Source: CAZUCD01 sp964618855 (lineage in GTDB: Bacteria > Sumerlaeota > Sumerlaeia > SLMS01 > JANRJK01). Taken from it: a DNA stretch of 14,641 nt. The notes under the pieces are model-generated. The model worked only from the letters and a program-made list of their open reading frames with translations, was not told the origin of the DNA and did no database searches. Where the stretch lies: NCBI GenBank assembly GCA_964618855.1, contig CAZUCD010000094.1, forward strand, positions 1 through 14,641. Direction: 5' to 3'. Numbering within the stretch: position 1 is the first letter of the stretch; the number at the start of each line of letters is the position of its first letter. Of the stretch, positions 12,822-14,641 are shown one piece after another. The position numbers and the translations under genes are program-made.

Positions 12822-13628
12822 GTGAAAAGCGCATCCGCCGCCGCGTTGGTCCTGATGCTCGGGCTTGCCTCGCTCCGCGCGGCTGAGGACGAGCCGCGAA
12901 GCATCGAGAAGTCATACCCTTCGGGCGCGCTGAGAGCATACAGGCTCGCGCCGCTCGACCACGAACCCACGGAAACTTCGCCCACCCTGGTTGCTCTCCT
13001 TGCGGAGTACGAGCCCCGCGTCCGCGCCTTCGAGTCCCCGATCGGCCGGGCGGCGCGCGCCTTCGAATACGAGCGCGCCGACGGCCCCCTTGGCAGTTGG
13101 ATCGCCGACGTCATGCGCGACGCCGCCGGCAGGGCAGTCCAATCGCCCGTTGATTTCGCATTCACCAACGGGGGCGGCATACGAAACGGCCTCCCAGCGG
13201 GAGACATCTCGGAAGCCAACCTTCTGGAGGTCGTCCCCTTCGACAACACCATCGTCGTGCTCCGACTCGATGGGCGCCAACTCGACCGCATCGCCGAGCG
13301 CATGGCCTCCTCCGGTGGCGGGTTCCCGATATCCGGCGGCGAGATTGTCGCCAACGAGGACCGCGTGCTTGAGCGTGTCCTGATCGGCGGGCGCCAACTC
13401 GACCCGAACCGCATCTATATCGTCGCCACGTCGGACTTCCTGGTCGATTCGGGGGACTTCTTCGGGCTCAAGGCGGAACTCGGCGCCGTGATCGACACCG
13501 GGGTGGCCATCCGCGATGCAATGGTGGAGGAGGTGCGCCGCGCGGGGGCGGAGGGCCGCGCCATCGAGTGGCCCGCCGAGTCGTGGCGCTACTGCTACGA
13601 CGGCGAAAGGTCGGTGTACGTCCGGTGA
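12822..13628 (+). CDS. Stand-alone 5'-nucleotidase C-terminal (substrate-binding) domain protein
   Basis: This 268-aa exported protein consists of the UshA-type 5'-nucleotidase C-terminal domain alone. The signal peptide covers residues 1-20 (core AAALVLMLGLASLRA, cleavage before AEDE). The domain runs from about 73 to 245, with the conserved loop FTNGGGIRNGLPAGDIS (114-130), EVVPFDNTIVVLRLDG (136-151) and the later segment DPNRIYIVATSDFL (194-207). In intact enzymes this part binds the nucleotide base and has no metal centre, so it needs a catalytic partner, which the next gene supplies. The start is uncertain: GTG 12822 gives a clean signal peptide but has a weak ribosome site; GTG 12744 would add 26 residues and lies inside the hairpin. 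A three-codon frame ATG-GGC-GCG-TGA at 12814-12825 ends overlapping the GTG. The stop overlaps the next start (GTGA). Confidence 0.87.
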   Translation: MKSASAAALVLMLGLASLRAAEDEPRSIEKSYPSGALRAYRLAPLDHEPTETSPTLVALLAEYEPRVRAFESPIGRAARAFEYERADGPLGSWIADVMRDAAGRAVQSPVDFAFTNGGGIRNGLPAGDISEANLLEVVPFDNTIVVLRLDGRQLDRIAERMASSGGGFPISGGEIVANEDRVLERVLIGGRQLDPNRIYIVATSDFLVDSGDFFGLKAELGAVIDTGVAIRDAMVEEVRRAGAEGRAIEWPAESWRYCYDGERSVYVR

Positions 13629-14557
13629 GGCGGCGCGAGTTCCTGCGCACGGCCTGCGCGGCGGCGGGCGCGGCCGCGCTCGCCGCGTCCCATGCGCACG
13701 CGTTCCCGCTGTCCGGCCCGCTCCGGCTCGTCGTGATGCACACAAGCGACACGCACTCGCACATCACGCCGGTCCGCACGGGGGGCCTGAAGGGGATGGG
13801 GGGCGTCGCCGCGCGGGAGGCCCTCGTGCGCCGCATCCGCGCGGAGAACAAGCACACGCTCCTGCTCGACTCGGGCGACATTTTCCAGGGCACGCCGTGG
13901 TTCAACCTCTACCGGGGCGAGCCCGAGGTGCGCGTCATGAGCGCGCTGGGCTACGATGCGAGCGCCATCGGCAACCACGACTTCGACGCGGGGGTGGAGC
14001 GGCTCGCGGAGGTGGTGCGCGCGCACGCGCGCTTCCCCATGCTCTGCTGCAACTATGGATTCGCCGGCACCGCGATGGAAGGAAGCCACCGCGAGCACCT
14101 CGTGCGCGAGTTCGACGGGCTCCGCGTCGGCATCCTCGGGCTCGGCATCGACCTGGACGGCCTTGTGGGCGTGAGGCAGCGCGGCGGCACGACGTTCCTC
14201 GACCCCGTGGAGAACGCGCGGCGTGTCGCCGGGCGCCTCCGCCACGAGGAGCGCTGCGACTTCATCATCGCGCTCTCGCACGTCTCGATCAACGGGCGCC
14301 GCAACTCGCGCGGCATCCAGCGCCCGGGCGACCGCGAGATCGCCCGCGCCGTGCCGGAGATCGACGTCATCCTCGGGGGCCACGACCACATCATCCTGGA
14401 CCAGCCCGACCTAATCGCGCGCCCCGGCGCCGAGCCCTGCGTCGTCATGCACCACGGCTGGGCCGGCGCGCACCTCGGCGTGCTCTCGTTCGACATCTTC
14501 TCGCGAGGGAAGAGCATCGTGCAGTCGAGCACGGTCAGGGCGGTGGTGGAGTCGTAG
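13625..14557 (+). CDS. Tat-exported metallophosphatase, UshA-type N-terminal catalytic domain
   Basis: This 310-aa protein carries the calcineurin-like metallophosphatase domain of 5'-nucleotidases. All metal sites are visible: D42 and H44 in HTSDTHSH, D85 in DSGDIFQGTPW, N117 and H118 in GNHDFDAG, H219 in IIALSHVS, and H253/H255 in GGHDHIIL. The N-terminus MRRREFLRTACAAAGAAALA is a twin-arginine signal (RREFLR then a modest hydrophobic core), with cleavage near AHA at 24-26. Folded, metal-loaded export is therefore likely. GTG 13625 is chosen because it creates this signal and overlaps the upstream TGA; a GTG at 13568 would add 19 residues. The frame stops before any substrate-binding domain, and that domain is the preceding gene. 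The pair should act together in the periplasm to hydrolyse nucleotides. It ends 19 bases from a converging gene. Confidence 0.9.
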   Translation: MRRREFLRTACAAAGAAALAASHAHAFPLSGPLRLVVMHTSDTHSHITPVRTGGLKGMGGVAAREALVRRIRAENKHTLLLDSGDIFQGTPWFNLYRGEPEVRVMSALGYDASAIGNHDFDAGVERLAEVVRAHARFPMLCCNYGFAGTAMEGSHREHLVREFDGLRVGILGLGIDLDGLVGVRQRGGTTFLDPVENARRVAGRLRHEERCDFIIALSHVSINGRRNSRGIQRPGDREIARAVPEIDVILGGHDHIILDQPDLIARPGAEPCVVMHHGWAGAHLGVLSFDIFSRGKSIVQSSTVRAVVES

Positions 14558-14576
14558 ACCCGCAACCCGCCCCCTC

Positions 14577-14641
14577 TCACAACGAATCAAAGTTCTCCGG
14601 GCTCTTGCAGCGCGAGACCGCGTCCTCGTAGCTCACCAGGC
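14577..14641 (-). CDS. 3' end of a probable PilT-type pilus ATPase gene (partial)
   Basis: Only the last 20 codons are inside the window, read from 14639 down to the TGA at 14579-14577: LVSYEDAVSRCKSPENFDSL. This pattern (hydrophobic-SYEDA, then a cysteine/asparagine-proline turn and a short Phe/Leu tail) resembles the extreme C-terminus of PilT/PilU retraction ATPases, where a helix starting ISYEDAL precedes NP-E-F/L-L. The match rests on a short segment, so another GspE-superfamily ATPase or an unrelated gene is possible. It converges on the metallophosphatase gene with a 19-base gap. If correct, it adds a third pilus/secretion component to the window after the secretin and the pseudopilin. 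Confidence 0.5.
   Translation of the reverse strand, partial: LVSYEDAVSRCKSPENFDSL

Noticed and set aside
13568..13624. Upstream GTG for the metallophosphatase
   Set aside because: It would place 19 residues before the Tat motif and overlap the previous gene by 61 bases; the GTG at 13625 gives a normal Tat N-terminus.

Overview
The window is GC-rich bacterial chromosome with dense coding and no tRNA, rRNA, phage or classical insertion-sequence genes. Its mix of an ECF sigma factor with a FecR-like partner, a pseudopilin, a secretin, a probable pilus ATPase end and a GxxExxY gene set in a repeat array suggests a diderm of the Planctomycetota / Sumerlaeota / Hydrogenedentota kind. That placement is an inference from gene content only; no marker gene here fixes the phylum.

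Layout. Positions 135-2239 (+) hold an Rrf2-type regulator with three cysteines, then an exported secretin. Converging on them with a 5-base gap are two coupled minus-strand genes: a GlmM-like phosphohexomutase (3675-5036) and a GT-B-like glycosyltransferase (2245-3678). Divergent from the mutase is a 130-aa PAS-only protein (5210-5602). Its stop codon lies in the first bases of a family of roughly 125-bp repeats (5598-6640) with inverted ends. A GxxExxY nuclease-fold gene (6035-6415) sits inside this array.

Positions 6700-7953 encode one polypeptide joining complete PurN (GAR formyltransferase) and RdgB/Ham1 (non-canonical purine NTP pyrophosphatase) domains. Next is an overlapping or closely spaced operon: ECF sigma factor (8041-8634), a FecR domain joined in frame to a membrane anchor and an unknown domain (8631-10007), and a GspG-like pseudopilin (10017-10496). 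Directly after the pseudopilin stop are twelve octamers in perfect 8-bp register (10497-10592).

yebC (10748-11488) follows and ends in a strong intrinsic terminator that contains its own stop codon. A secreted protein of unknown function (11601-12728) is preceded by a promoter-like region with long G runs. A split UshA/5'-nucleotidase closes the plus strand: the C-terminal substrate-binding domain comes first (12822-13628, Sec-type signal) and the N-terminal metallophosphatase second (13625-14557, Tat-type signal), with a GTGA overlap. The window ends in the last 20 codons of a minus-strand gene that resembles the C-terminus of PilT-type ATPases.

How the genes work together. Secretin, pseudopilin and the PilT-like end point to a type IV pilus or type II secretion machine with scattered genes. 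The sigma/FecR pair probably controls the pseudopilin. The mutase and glycosyltransferase probably make and transfer an activated sugar for the envelope. PurN-RdgB and the split nucleotidase handle purine synthesis and clean-up, and periplasmic nucleotide salvage.
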